Assembly: GCF_900094545.1 (NCBI RefSeq)
Contig: NZ_FMAH01000059.1
Coordinates: 1 to 35,128, forward strand
Length of the DNA: 35,128 bases
Direction: 5' to 3'
DNA from: Martinezella miluonensis
GTDB taxonomy: Bacteria > Pseudomonadota > Alphaproteobacteria > Rhizobiales > Rhizobiaceae
Under the pieces are notes generated by a model that did not search any database, was not told the DNA's origin, and saw only the letters and a list, made by a program, of their open reading frames with translations. Position numbers and translations under genes: made by a program. Shown here piece after piece: positions 15,741-23,597 of the stretch (positions are counted from its first letter, which is position 1; every line of letters begins with the position of its first letter).

Positions 15741-17744
15741 ATGTTTTCCAACCCGGACCTCTATAAATTCATCTTCGGCCGGCTGACGCTCGACTCCATT
15801 CCGTATCACGAACCTATCCTGGTCGTGACGTTCCTCGGCGTCGCCGTCGGCGGTATCGCCCTTCTCGGCCTGCTGACCTATTTCCGTCTCTGGGGCTATC
15901 TCTGGAAGGAATGGTTCACGAGCATCGACCACAAGAAGATCGGCATCATGTATGTGGTGCTGGCGCTGATCATGCTGCTGCGCGGCTTTTCCGACGCGTT
16001 GCTGATGCGTCTGCAGCAGGCGCTCGCCTTCAACGGTTCCGAGGGCTACCTGCCGCCGCATCACTACGACCAGATCTTCACCGCCCACGGCGTTATCATG
16101 ATCTTCTTTGTGGCGATGCCCTTCGTCACCGGCCTGATGAACCTCGTCGTGCCGCTGCAGATCGGCGCACGCGACGTCTCCTTCCCGTTCCTCAACAACT
16201 TCTCGTTCTGGATGACGACGGCAGGCGCGATTGTCGTCATGATCTCGCTCTTCATCGGCGAATTCGCCAAGACCGGCTGGCTGGCCTATCCGCCGCTTTC
16301 CGGCATCGCCTACAGCCCCGATGTCGGCGTCGACTATTACATCTGGGGCCTGCAGGTCGCGGGTATCGGAACGACGCTTTCGGGCATCAACCTGATCGCC
16401 ACCATCGTCAAGATGCGGGCGCCCGGCATGACCTTCATGAAAATGCCGGTTTTCACCTGGACGTCGCTCTGCACCAACATCCTGATCGTCGCGAGCTTCC
16501 CGATCCTGACCGCCACGCTCGTGCTGCTCACGCTCGATCGCTACGCCGGCACGAACTTCTTTACGAATGACCTCGGCGGCAATCCGATGATGTATATCAA
16601 CCTCATCTGGATCTGGGGTCACCCGGAAGTCTACATCCTGGTCCTGCCGGCCTTCGGCGTGTTCTCGGAAGTCGTGGCCACCTTCTGCGGCAAGCGTCTG
16701 TTCGGTTACGCTTCTATGGTTTACGCCACTTGCGTGATCATGATCCTTTCGTACCTCGTCTGGCTGCACCACTTCTTCACGATGGGCTCGGGCGCCAGCG
16801 TCAATTCCTTCTTCGGAATCACGACGATGATCATCTCGATCCCGACGGGTGCGAAGCTATTCAATTGGCTGTTTACGATGTACCACGGGCGCATCCGCTA
16901 CGAAGTGCCGATGCTTTGGACCGTCGGCTTCATGGTGACCTTCACCATCGGCGGCATGACCGGCGTCATGCTCGCGGTTCCGCCGGCCGACTTCGTGCTG
17001 CACAACTCGCTGTTCCTGATCGCCCACTTCCATAACGTGATTATCGGCGGCGTGCTCTTCGGCATGTTCGCAGGTGTCAACTACTGGTTCCCGAAGGCCT
17101 TCGGCTTCAAGCTCGATCCTTTCTGGGGCAAGATGAGCTTCTGGTTCTGGCAGATCGGTTTCTGGTTCGCCTTCATGCCGCTCTACATCCTCGGCCTGAT
17201 GGGCGTCACCCGCCGCGTGAGCCAGTTCGACGATCCGTCGCTGCAGATCTGGTTCGTGATCGCAGCCCTCGGCGCCGGATTGATCGCTATCGGCATCGCC
17301 TGCTTCCTCATCCAGCTCGCCGTCAGCTTCATGAAGCGCGAAGAGCTTCGCGACCACACCGGCGACCCCTGGAACGGCCGTACGCTCGAATGGTCCACCT
17401 CGTCGCCGCCGCCGGCCTACAACTTCGCCTTCACGCCGATCGTCTATGATCATGACGCGTGGTGGGACATGAAGAACCGTGGCTACGTCAGGCCGACCGA
17501 AGGCTTCATTCCGATCCACATGCCGAAGAACACGGGCACGGGCATCATCCTCGGCGCTCTCTCGATCGGCTTCGCATTCGGGATGATCTGGTACATGTGG
17601 TGGCTCGCCGCCATCACCTTCGTCGCGATGATCGTCATTACGATCGGCCATACCTTCAATTACAAGCGCGACTACCACATCCCCGCCGACGAGGTCGTTA
17701 AGACCGAGAACGAGCGTACGAAGCAGCTCGCAGAACAGGTGTAA
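15741..17744 (+). CDS. cyoB: Cytochrome bo3 ubiquinol oxidase subunit I
   Basis: This is the 667-residue catalytic subunit, with about fifteen membrane helices, low-spin heme b, heme o3 and CuB. Ligands are in place: His116 in FTAHGVIM (heme b), His294 and Tyr298 in WGHPEVY (CuB and the His-Tyr cross-link), His343/His344 in WLHHFF (CuB), and His429/His431 in IAHFHNV (o3 and b). The quinol-site pattern RGFSDALL (Arg81, Asp85) and PPHHYDQ is conserved relative to E. coli CyoB. AGGACAGAGG precedes the start. cyoC begins four bases after its stop. Confidence 0.98.
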   Translation: MFSNPDLYKFIFGRLTLDSIPYHEPILVVTFLGVAVGGIALLGLLTYFRLWGYLWKEWFTSIDHKKIGIMYVVLALIMLLRGFSDALLMRLQQALAFNGSEGYLPPHHYDQIFTAHGVIMIFFVAMPFVTGLMNLVVPLQIGARDVSFPFLNNFSFWMTTAGAIVVMISLFIGEFAKTGWLAYPPLSGIAYSPDVGVDYYIWGLQVAGIGTTLSGINLIATIVKMRAPGMTFMKMPVFTWTSLCTNILIVASFPILTATLVLLTLDRYAGTNFFTNDLGGNPMMYINLIWIWGHPEVYILVLPAFGVFSEVVATFCGKRLFGYASMVYATCVIMILSYLVWLHHFFTMGSGASVNSFFGITTMIISIPTGAKLFNWLFTMYHGRIRYEVPMLWTVGFMVTFTIGGMTGVMLAVPPADFVLHNSLFLIAHFHNVIIGGVLFGMFAGVNYWFPKAFGFKLDPFWGKMSFWFWQIGFWFAFMPLYILGLMGVTRRVSQFDDPSLQIWFVIAALGAGLIAIGIACFLIQLAVSFMKREELRDHTGDPWNGRTLEWSTSSPPPAYNFAFTPIVYDHDAWWDMKNRGYVRPTEGFIPIHMPKNTGTGIILGALSIGFAFGMIWYMWWLAAITFVAMIVITIGHTFNYKRDYHIPADEVVKTENERTKQLAEQV

Positions 17745-17748
17745 ACCC

Positions 17749-18378
17749 ATGACGACCCATACCGCAAAGGCTCCCATGGATGGCGAAACACCCGCCTTCT
17801 ACATGACGGAGGAGCATCACCCGGAAGGCAGCACCATGCTGGGCTTCTGGATCTACATCATGAGCGACTGCCTGATCTTCGCAGTCCTCTTCGCCACCTT
17901 CGCCGTGCTCGGCCACAGCTATGCGGCCGGCCCGTCTCCGGCCGACCTGTTCGAGCTGCCGCTCGTCGCCGTCAACACGGCGATGCTGCTCTTCTCCTCC
18001 ATCACCTATGGCTTCGCCATGCTGGCGATGGAGAAGGACAACAAGTCGGGCACGCTGATGTGGCTGACGATCACCGGCATCTTCGGCGCGCTCTTCATCT
18101 TCTTCGAACTCTACGAGTTCTATCACCTGATCCTCGACGGCGCCGGCCCGCAGCGCAGCGCCTTCCTGTCGGCCTTTTTCACGCTGGTCGGCACGCACGG
18201 TCTGCACGTCACCACCGGTATCGTCTGGCTGATCACGCTGATGGTACAGGTCGGCCGGCACGGCCTGATCGTAGAAAACAAGCGTCGCCTGATGTGCCTT
18301 TCGATGTTCTGGCACTTCCTCGACGTCGTCTGGATCGGCGTGTTTTCTCTCGTCTACCTCATGGGAGTTCTCGGATGA
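17749..18378 (+). CDS. cyoC: Cytochrome bo3 ubiquinol oxidase subunit III
   Basis: This 209-residue membrane subunit has five predicted helices, as in E. coli CyoC. It has no redox centre and stabilises the complex. The motifs LGFWIYIMSDCLIFAVLF, FYHLILDG and FFTLVGTHGLHV are typical of heme-copper oxidase subunit III. Its stop overlaps the ATG of cyoD (ATGA), so the two are translationally coupled. Confidence 0.97.
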   Translation: MTTHTAKAPMDGETPAFYMTEEHHPEGSTMLGFWIYIMSDCLIFAVLFATFAVLGHSYAAGPSPADLFELPLVAVNTAMLLFSSITYGFAMLAMEKDNKSGTLMWLTITGIFGALFIFFELYEFYHLILDGAGPQRSAFLSAFFTLVGTHGLHVTTGIVWLITLMVQVGRHGLIVENKRRLMCLSMFWHFLDVVWIGVFSLVYLMGVLG

Positions 18379-18779
18379 GCTCGAACGCAAACCATTCGCA
18401 TCATTCCGGCGACGCTCACGGCCATGACCACCATGGCGGCCACGAAGCGGCACACGGCACCTTCAAGAGCTACATGACGGGGTTCATCCTCTCCGTCATT
18501 CTGACGGCCATCCCCTTCTGGTTGGTCATGGGTAAGGTCTTCTCCGATCCGGCCGTCACCGGCGCGATCGTCATGATCCTCGGCGCGATCCAGATCATCG
18601 TGCACATGATCTACTTCCTGCACATGAACACCCGCTCGGAAGGCGGCTGGAACATGATGGCACTGATCTTCACCATCGTCCTCGTCATCATCGCGCTGTC
18701 CGGCTCGCTCTGGGTCATGCATCACCTCAACGCGAACATGATGCCCATGTCGCCCGAGATGATGCGCAACATGCCATAA
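18375..18779 (+). CDS. cyoD: Cytochrome bo3 ubiquinol oxidase subunit IV
   Basis: This 134-residue small subunit has three predicted membrane helices; it assists CuB binding and complex assembly. The N-terminal 30 residues are rich in His (HSHHSGDAHGHDHHGG), somewhat longer and more His-rich than in E. coli. LGAIQIIVHMIYFLHMN is the diagnostic core. It is the last gene of the operon. No cyoE heme O synthase gene follows, so heme O must come from an enzyme encoded elsewhere. Confidence 0.96.
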   Translation: MSSNANHSHHSGDAHGHDHHGGHEAAHGTFKSYMTGFILSVILTAIPFWLVMGKVFSDPAVTGAIVMILGAIQIIVHMIYFLHMNTRSEGGWNMMALIFTIVLVIIALSGSLWVMHHLNANMMPMSPEMMRNMP

Positions 18780-18787
18780 GATCGAGC

Positions 18788-18813
18788 GGCGGGCCTTCAG
18801 CCGAAGGCCCGCC
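18788..18813 (+). terminator. Hairpin after cyoD
   Basis: GGCGGGCCTTC (18788-18798) and GAAGGCCCGCC (18803-18813) form a perfect 11-bp stem with an AGCC loop, eight bases after the cyoD stop. It lacks a T-run, so read-through into the SURF1 gene is possible. Confidence 0.65.
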
Positions 18814-18969
18814 CTCCCCGGCGCGAGATTTCCGCCGGACGCTGCGCGGCGCATTGCTGAGAATGCCTGAACTCGCGGCCAAATTTTTCAAGACCACGCG
18901 TGATCTTCAGCGAAGAGACTTAAACACCTCCCGAAATCATGCGGCAGCGCGTCCCCGGAGACCAGCGCC

Positions 18970-19734
18970 ATGACCGACACGTCCCCGAACACATCTGACG
19001 GCAAGCCGCGCTCGACATTTGAGCTTGCCATATGGGTGTTTCTGCTTCTGCTTCTGACGACCCTTCTCATAGGTCTCGGCACCTGGCAGGTGGAGCGTCT
19101 GCACTGGAAGCTGGATCTGATCGCCCGGGTCGATGCGCGTGTGCATGCGCCGGCGGTTCCGGCGCCCGGCCCGGCGCAATGGGCTGGTGTCACCGCGGAA
19201 AGCTCCGAATACAAGCATGTGCAGGCGAGCGGCACCTTCCTCAACGACAAGGAAACGCAGGTCTACGCCTCGACGGTGCTCGGCCCCGGCTATTGGGTGC
19301 TGACGCCATTGAAGCAGGCCGATGGCACGCTCGTCATCATCAATCGCGGTTTCGTGCCGACCGACAAGCGCAATCCAGTGACTCGCCCAGCCGGCCAGAT
19401 CGGCGCGGAAACCACCGTTGCAGGCCTGCTGCGGATCAACGAGCCCACGGGCACGCTGCTGCGCTCCAACGTGCCGGCGGAAGAACGCTGGTATTCGCGC
19501 GACGTATCGGCCATTGCCGAGGCCCGCAGCCTGCAGAACGTGGCGCCCTACTTCATCGATGCAGACGACACGAAAAATCCTGGCGACCTGCCTGTGGGGG
19601 GGCTCACGCAGATCACCTTCCATAACAGCCATCTTGTCTATGCCATCACCTGGTACGGGCTGGCGGTCATGACGCTCGGCCTTGCGATATTCCTCGTCTA
19701 TTTCGAGCGGCAGCGGGCAAAGGCAGGCCGCTAA
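18970..19734 (+). CDS. SURF1-family cytochrome oxidase assembly protein
   Basis: This 254-residue protein has the SURF1 layout: one membrane helix near residues 17-37 (FLLLLTTLLIGLGTWQVERL), a large periplasmic domain and a second helix near 225-245. LGTWQVERLHWK, VIINRGFVP and the C-terminal HLVYAITWYGLA are family motifs. SURF1 proteins help insert heme into heme-copper oxidases; the location after cyoABCD suggests service to the bo3 oxidase, although a classical partner is the aa3 enzyme. It lies 190 bases from cyoD beyond a hairpin. The ATG has GGAG upstream. Confidence 0.93.
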   Translation: MTDTSPNTSDGKPRSTFELAIWVFLLLLLTTLLIGLGTWQVERLHWKLDLIARVDARVHAPAVPAPGPAQWAGVTAESSEYKHVQASGTFLNDKETQVYASTVLGPGYWVLTPLKQADGTLVIINRGFVPTDKRNPVTRPAGQIGAETTVAGLLRINEPTGTLLRSNVPAEERWYSRDVSAIAEARSLQNVAPYFIDADDTKNPGDLPVGGLTQITFHNSHLVYAITWYGLAVMTLGLAIFLVYFERQRAKAGR

Positions 19735-19750
19735 TGCCGTACAGCGCGTT

Positions 19751-19770
19751 GTGGCATTCGCCACGCTTTT
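19751..19770 (+). terminator. Weak terminator after the SURF1 gene
   Basis: GTGGC (19751-19755) and GCCAC (19760-19764) form a short stem with an ATTC loop, followed by GC and TTTT (19767-19770). It lies in the 55-base gap before the convergent phosphatase-like gene. Confidence 0.45.
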
Positions 19771-19789
19771 CCTCGAATTGCTCCGAGCA

Positions 19790-20356
19790 CTATTTCGCCA
19801 TCTGTGGGAAGCGAAGCTGCCAGCGCCGGCCGTCGCTTGTCATTTCGACGAGGCCGAACGGCTCGACGTCGATCGTCCAGAATGCCGAAGCCGGCGCCTG
19901 CAGCACATGCAGGATCGCGGCGCGGATGACACTGGCATGGGTGACGACGACGGTATGCCCGGCTTCCTGAAAATGACGTCCCATCCATTCGTCGATGCGT
20001 CGCATGACCGACGACAGGGATTCGCCGCCATGCGGCGCGGCCTCTAGATCGGTCATCCATAGGGCGAGAGAGTCCGGATCGCTGCCATGAAGTTCTGCGA
20101 GCGACCGTCCGCGCCAATCGCCATAGTCGCATTCGCACATGGCAGGTTCCGGGATGGCGTCGAGGCGGAGCAGCGCCGCCGTCTGACGTGCCCGCAAAGC
20201 CGGGCTCGTCCAAATGCGATCGATCGTCCCGAGCCGATCGAGGGAGAACCCAGCTCGAAGCGTCGCTTTATCCTCCAGCGGTTCGTCATCCGGGAAGCAG
20301 CCCTTCCGATTGGCCTCCGTCGGGCCGTGGCAAATCCAGCTCAGGCGCGCTTTCAT
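19790..20356 (-). CDS. Histidine-phosphatase-superfamily protein with a CHG variant motif
   Basis: This is a 188-residue cytosolic protein with the fold of the phosphoglycerate mutase/acid phosphatase superfamily. The usual N-terminal RHG active-site motif reads ICHGPTEANR: the His nucleophile is kept, but the preceding Arg that binds phosphate is Cys. Other family features remain: TSPALRARQTA, the CDYGDWRGRSLAEL segment, APHGGES and the second His in VVVTHASVIRAAI. The protein could be a phosphatase of altered specificity or a binding protein. It lies close to a cobalamin-regulated cluster; alpha-ribazole phosphatase (CobC) belongs to this superfamily, but a role in B12 metabolism is only a suggestion. 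The ATG at 20356 has GGAG twelve bases upstream. Confidence 0.8.
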   Translation of the reverse strand: MKARLSWICHGPTEANRKGCFPDDEPLEDKATLRAGFSLDRLGTIDRIWTSPALRARQTAALLRLDAIPEPAMCECDYGDWRGRSLAELHGSDPDSLALWMTDLEAAPHGGESLSSVMRRIDEWMGRHFQEAGHTVVVTHASVIRAAILHVLQAPASAFWTIDVEPFGLVEMTSDGRRWQLRFPQMAK

Positions 20357-20452
20357 GACACTTCATATCTCCATATGTCGGCGCGATTTTGCATCGCGCT
20401 TCGGTCGTGTCCCGGTTCGAATCTCAGCTCGCGAGCCGTTGTCGGTGTTCCT

Positions 20453-21013
20453 TCAATTGTCGCCGATCATGCGGATGACACGCGCCGGATTTCCTCCGAC
20501 AAGGCTATTCGGAGGAACGTTTTTGGTGACGACTGAACCGGCAGCCACAACGGAGTTTTCGCCCACAGTCACTCCGCCGACAATTGTTGCGCCGGTTGCG
20601 ATCCAGACGTTTCTTTTAATCACGATGGGCTTTCCAATTGTGATGGCTCGGCGCTGCGAAGGTTCAAGTGGATGGCCTGTCGTGATGATGCTCACGTTTG
20701 GTCCGATCATCACATCGTCGCCGATATCCAATCCACCAAGGTCATAGAAAGTGCAGTTCTGATTGACGAAGACATTATGCCCGACGCGGATTTCATTCCC
20801 GCCGGCAGTGTAGAACGGCGGGATCAGGACAAAGCTCTCGTCCACCTCTTTGCCGATGAGTTCGCTGAACAAGGCTCGAACCTCGCCTGCATCGTCAAAG
20901 GTCAAGCGGTTAAGCGCAGCGGTAAGCGCCATTGCTCGCTTGACGTTTGCCAACATAACCGCCGATTCCGGCGTTCTGCCGTGAATGACCTTGGTGCCAT
21001 TCTCATTCGACAT
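20453..21013 (-). CDS. Hexapeptide-repeat sugar O-acetyltransferase (maltose acetyltransferase/NodL/LacA type)
   Basis: This 186-residue protein starts at ATG 21013, with AAGGA seven bases upstream; the open frame extends further but reads into low-quality sequence. The N-terminal 55 residues are the helical maltose-acetyltransferase cap. The rest is a left-handed beta-helix of hexapeptide repeats (DIGDDVMIGPNVSI, IGKPIVIKRNVWIATGATI). The catalytic His is in ITTGHPLEPSQR and the acetyl-CoA loop is GGNPARVIR. It should transfer acetyl groups from acetyl-CoA to a sugar. The acceptor is unknown; nothing nearby links it to Nod factor synthesis. Confidence 0.92.
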   Translation of the reverse strand: MSNENGTKVIHGRTPESAVMLANVKRAMALTAALNRLTFDDAGEVRALFSELIGKEVDESFVLIPPFYTAGGNEIRVGHNVFVNQNCTFYDLGGLDIGDDVMIGPNVSIITTGHPLEPSQRRAITIGKPIVIKRNVWIATGATIVGGVTVGENSVVAAGSVVTKNVPPNSLVGGNPARVIRMIGDN

Positions 21014-21158
21014 TCGTTGTTTTCCTTGAGCTGCAGTTGAGCGTGTTTTTCGGTGCGCCGGGATCGCGTCGAGATTCGATGAGCATAGCGGCAAAGCGAA
21101 CGAGCCGGAATCCACCCGGCCCGAGTTCAGCCGAGGTACACCCCACGAACGCGCTTGA

Positions 21159-21188
21159 TTGACAACCATCTTCGCAGGCAGATATAAA
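21159..21188 (+). promoter_or_regulatory. Sigma-70-type promoter of the cobalamin-controlled operon
   Basis: A perfect TTGACA (21159-21164) is followed after 18 bases by TATAAA (21183-21188). Transcription would start near 21195, exactly at the first base of the riboswitch P1 stem, which supports both calls. Confidence 0.75.
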
Positions 21189-21195
21189 CTTGTAC

Positions 21196-21289
21196 TTACG
21201 GGTGTGGAAGCCGGTGAAATCCCGGCGCGGTCGCGCCACTGTAATCGATGACGGAAACTTCGCCCTCGAGAGCCAGACCCTTCCCGTAA
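21196..21289 (+). promoter_or_regulatory. Cobalamin riboswitch upstream of cbtB
   Basis: The leader carries B12-element landmarks: CCGGTGAAATCCCGG (21211-21225), the conserved GCCACTGTA (21235-21243) and GAGAGCCAGACC (21268-21279). The closing stem P1 is TTACGGG (21196-21202) with CCCGTAA (21283-21289). It is a compact form. About 46 bases separate it from the cbtB ATG, with GAGGGA as ribosome site; CCCTC at 21263-21267 could pair with it, suggesting translational control, though this was not folded. Cobalamin binding would be expected to switch the operon off. Confidence 0.9.
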
Positions 21290-21335
21290 AAACCCTTCCG
21301 CTAATGGAACGCGCTTTTCTTCAAGAGGGATTACA

Positions 21336-21545
21336 ATGTCTGATACCGCTTTCGCACCGTCCGCGATACCGCAGCCGATACCGCTCGGCCAAATCCTGCC
21401 GTGGGCCGTGTTCGCCGGCCTGCTGATGCTGCTGGCGATCTATTTCGTCGGCGCAGAGGAAGGCGCAGCCTCCCTCTTGTCAGGCAGCTATGTGCACGAG
21501 TTCGTGCATGACGCCCGTCACCTTCTCGGCTTCCCCTGCCACTAA
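21336..21545 (+). CDS. cbtB: CbtB, small subunit of a predicted cobalt transporter
   Basis: This 69-residue protein has one membrane helix (about residues 20-40, ILPWAVFAGLLMLLAIYFVG). Its C-terminal tail HEFVHDARHLLGFPCH contains the conserved HxxxHDxRH pattern, likely for metal binding. CbtAB is a predicted cobalt uptake system widely found under B12 riboswitches; here the riboswitch is directly upstream. AGAGGGA lies five bases before the ATG. cbtA follows after 12 bases. Confidence 0.95.
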   Translation: MSDTAFAPSAIPQPIPLGQILPWAVFAGLLMLLAIYFVGAEEGAASLLSGSYVHEFVHDARHLLGFPCH

Positions 21546-21557
21546 GGGGACAAGCGC

Positions 21558-22301
21558 ATGGTTGGACGTCTTTTGCTCCGCGGCATGATCGTCGGGGCAC
21601 TTGCTGGTGTTCTCGTTTTTGCCTTCGCCCACACCTTCGGCGAGCCGCTGGTCGACTGGGCCATCGGCTTTGAAGAAAAGGCCGCGCAAGCGGCAGGCGA
21701 AGCGCCGGAACCGGAAATCGTCAGCCGCGCCACGCAGGCAGGCATCGGCCTCTTCATCGGCAGCATGATCTTCTCGACGGCGATCGGCGGGTTGTTCGCG
21801 CTGGTCTTCGCCTTCGTCTACGGCCGCATCAGCCCGCTCGGCGCGCGCGGTACGGCGGCGCTGCTTGCTGTCGCGGCCTTCGTGACGATTTCGCTCGTTC
21901 CGGACATCAAGTATCCGGCAAATCCGCCGGCGGTCGGCAATGCCGACACGATCGGCGCCAGAACCGAACTGTTCTTCATCATGATCGTCGCCTCCATCGT
22001 CGGCATGATCGTCGCCGTAGGCTTCGGCCGCCGCCTGGCGGCACGCTATGGATCCTGGAACGGAGCGATCATTGCCGGCGTCGGCTACATCGTCTTCGTC
22101 GCGCTGATCCAGTATCTGCTCCCATCGATCAACGAAGTACCGGAACAATTCTCGGCCGTGGTGCTCTGGCACTTCCGCATCACCTCACTCGGGATGCATG
22201 CCATCCTGTGGGCTACGCTCGGGCTTGCCTTCGGTGCATGGGCCGAACGCATGCTGCCGCAGACGCGCTACCGCGGTAACGCAGCGCTGCGCCAGGCCTG
22301 A
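21558..22301 (+). CDS. cbtA: CbtA, membrane subunit of a predicted cobalt transporter
   Basis: This 247-residue integral membrane protein has about six predicted helices, beginning LLLRGMIVGALAGVLVFAFA. The loop after helix 1 is acidic and Ala-rich (EEKAAQAAGEAPEPE). RATQAGIGLFIGSMIFSTA and SLGMHAILWATLGLAFG are typical family segments. AAGGGG precedes the start. It is in the cobalamin-repressed operon with cbtB and an uncharacterised membrane protein whose ATG begins two bases after its stop. Cobalt transport by CbtAB is a genome-context prediction rather than a firmly demonstrated activity. Confidence 0.94.
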   Translation: MVGRLLLRGMIVGALAGVLVFAFAHTFGEPLVDWAIGFEEKAAQAAGEAPEPEIVSRATQAGIGLFIGSMIFSTAIGGLFALVFAFVYGRISPLGARGTAALLAVAAFVTISLVPDIKYPANPPAVGNADTIGARTELFFIMIVASIVGMIVAVGFGRRLAARYGSWNGAIIAGVGYIVFVALIQYLLPSINEVPEQFSAVVLWHFRITSLGMHAILWATLGLAFGAWAERMLPQTRYRGNAALRQA

Positions 22302-22302
22302 A

Positions 22303-22962
22303 ATGATACAGCCATCGCCTCCCGCGCGCTCCGTCGTGCGCGGGAAACGCCGATCCGGAAGCGGCGCGCTGCTCGCCGCCATCTGCCTCGTTTTATCCAT
22401 CTGGCCGACAGTGCTTGCAGCCCATGGCGACAGGGCATCGGGAAGCCATGCCGGCATTCCGATACCAAGCCTCACCCATGGCGAAATGGCTCTTATTGCG
22501 CCCTACTACAGGCGGATCGTCGCGGTCGCGGAAGATGTGCCGAACACCGATGAGACCTTTCGCCGGCTTCTGAATTTCGCTCAGATCCAGCGAGCCTATT
22601 GTCTCTGGGGCATCATGCCGGGCAGCGTCAACGACGAGGAAAGCCCCTTCAACGAATGTTCGCATGCCTATCTCGCGGCAGCCAAGGCCGTATTGCTGCA
22701 GATGCGGATGATGAATGGCGACAGGGCTTCGGTCGAAGATCTCGTTTCCGATATCGACGCCATCCTCGTGCGCAACAATCTGTCGCTCGTTCTCTGCAAG
22801 TTCAGCGGGGAGAGCTTCAATACGGCCGATCTGGTCAGGCCGAGGCCGGCAGACATCGTCGTGCACGGCAAAAGCCTCATGACGGTCCTATCGGCCTTGA
22901 TGGCGGCCGGGGCCGGCCTATGGCTGGCGGCGTGCGCATTGCGCAACGGCTACCGCTCTTAA
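22303..22962 (+). CDS. Uncharacterised membrane-anchored protein of the cbtBA operon
   Basis: This 219-residue protein does not match any family I recognise. ATG 22303 lies just after the cbtA stop, so translation is probably coupled; the frame remains open further upstream inside cbtA. A basic N-terminus is followed by a hydrophobic stretch (about 22-40, ALLAAICLVLSIWPTVLAAH) that is a signal or anchor. A soluble part of about 150 residues includes HGEMALIAPYYRRIV and a Cys-containing QRAYCLWG segment. A second membrane helix ends the protein (about 190-213). Most of it should lie in the periplasm. Position under the B12 riboswitch and before a terminator implies a role with CbtAB, perhaps metal delivery; this is inference. 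Confidence 0.8.
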   Translation: MIQPSPPARSVVRGKRRSGSGALLAAICLVLSIWPTVLAAHGDRASGSHAGIPIPSLTHGEMALIAPYYRRIVAVAEDVPNTDETFRRLLNFAQIQRAYCLWGIMPGSVNDEESPFNECSHAYLAAAKAVLLQMRMMNGDRASVEDLVSDIDAILVRNNLSLVLCKFSGESFNTADLVRPRPADIVVHGKSLMTVLSALMAAGAGLWLAACALRNGYRS

Positions 22963-22964
22963 AG

Positions 22965-22994
22965 AAACACCGCCGCTGAACGCGGCGGTGTTTT
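22965..22994 (+). terminator. Intrinsic terminator of the cbtBA operon
   Basis: AAACACCGCCGC (22965-22976) and GCGGCGGTGTTT (22982-22993) form a perfect 12-bp stem with a 5-base loop ending in TTTT, directly after the last stop codon. Confidence 0.9.
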
Positions 22995-23015
22995 CGTCTT
23001 ACGTGTCAAACTGGC

Positions 23016-23336
23016 TTACCAGTCGCGCGGGCGTCCACGCCAACCGTCCTCACGCCAGTCATCGCGATGATGGCGATGGTGCCAACCCCATGGTGGCGGC
23101 GGTGGCGGTCTGTAGTACCCCCAGCGGCGCGGCGGCGGGGCCCAGCGATTCGGGCGGCATTCACCCCAGCGGGTGAGGTGCCAGCCGCGGCCGCAGGCAT
23201 AGTCAACATTCACAATCGGCGCTCCGGGTGTTGTCACTCCGGCCGCTGTCCCGATAGCAGGAACGGGCATTGCTTCTGCCGACGATACAGCCAATCCGCC
23301 GAGCAACGCAGCGATGGCAAACACTGTCGATTTCAT
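23016..23336 (-). CDS. Small secreted GCG_CRPN-type protein, Pro/Trp/Arg/His-rich
   Basis: This 106-residue protein starts at ATG 23336, with AGAGGA nine bases upstream. The first 22 residues are a signal peptide (STVFAIAALLGGLAVSSAEA). The mature part contains ACGRGWHLTRWGECRPN, the Cys-x-x-x...Cys-Arg-Pro-Asn pattern of GCG_CRPN proteins, followed by a low-complexity tail (RPPPPPPWGWHHRHHRDDW). Function is unknown; the family is common in alphaproteobacteria and exported. Two Cys could form a disulfide. It is convergent with the cbtBA operon and divergent from the phosphate transporter. Confidence 0.8.
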   Translation of the reverse strand: MKSTVFAIAALLGGLAVSSAEAMPVPAIGTAAGVTTPGAPIVNVDYACGRGWHLTRWGECRPNRWAPPPRRWGYYRPPPPPPWGWHHRHHRDDWREDGWRGRPRDW

Positions 23337-23597
23337 CTTTGATGGTCCTCTATCCAAGTCCCTTGCACGCTGGATTTAAACCTCGAAGGTATGAACGCCG
23401 GCTGAACCGAAAAAGGCGTTTTGACGGCAAAATCGTGACCGGCTCTAAGCCGGCAACCGGCCGAAGGTTGCCCGTCGGAGAAATCGGATAAGCATGACCG
23501 CCGGCGCGCACGGGATATTCGGCTTCGCTCGCGCGTCACGAGAGTTTCACGAAGGAGGCCTACACCAGAAATATCAATTGCCATAAAGGAGTTTGAG

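Noticed and set aside
15720..16772. A 350-codon open frame on the minus strand.
   Set aside because: It is antisense to cyoB, its product is a charged His/Asp-rich sequence without domains, and it arises from codon bias of the real gene.
20411..20423. A T-arm-like stretch (CCCGGTTCGAATC) that could hint at a tRNA or an integration-site remnant.
   Set aside because: The upstream bases do not give an acceptor stem, D-arm or anticodon arm, so it is most likely chance.
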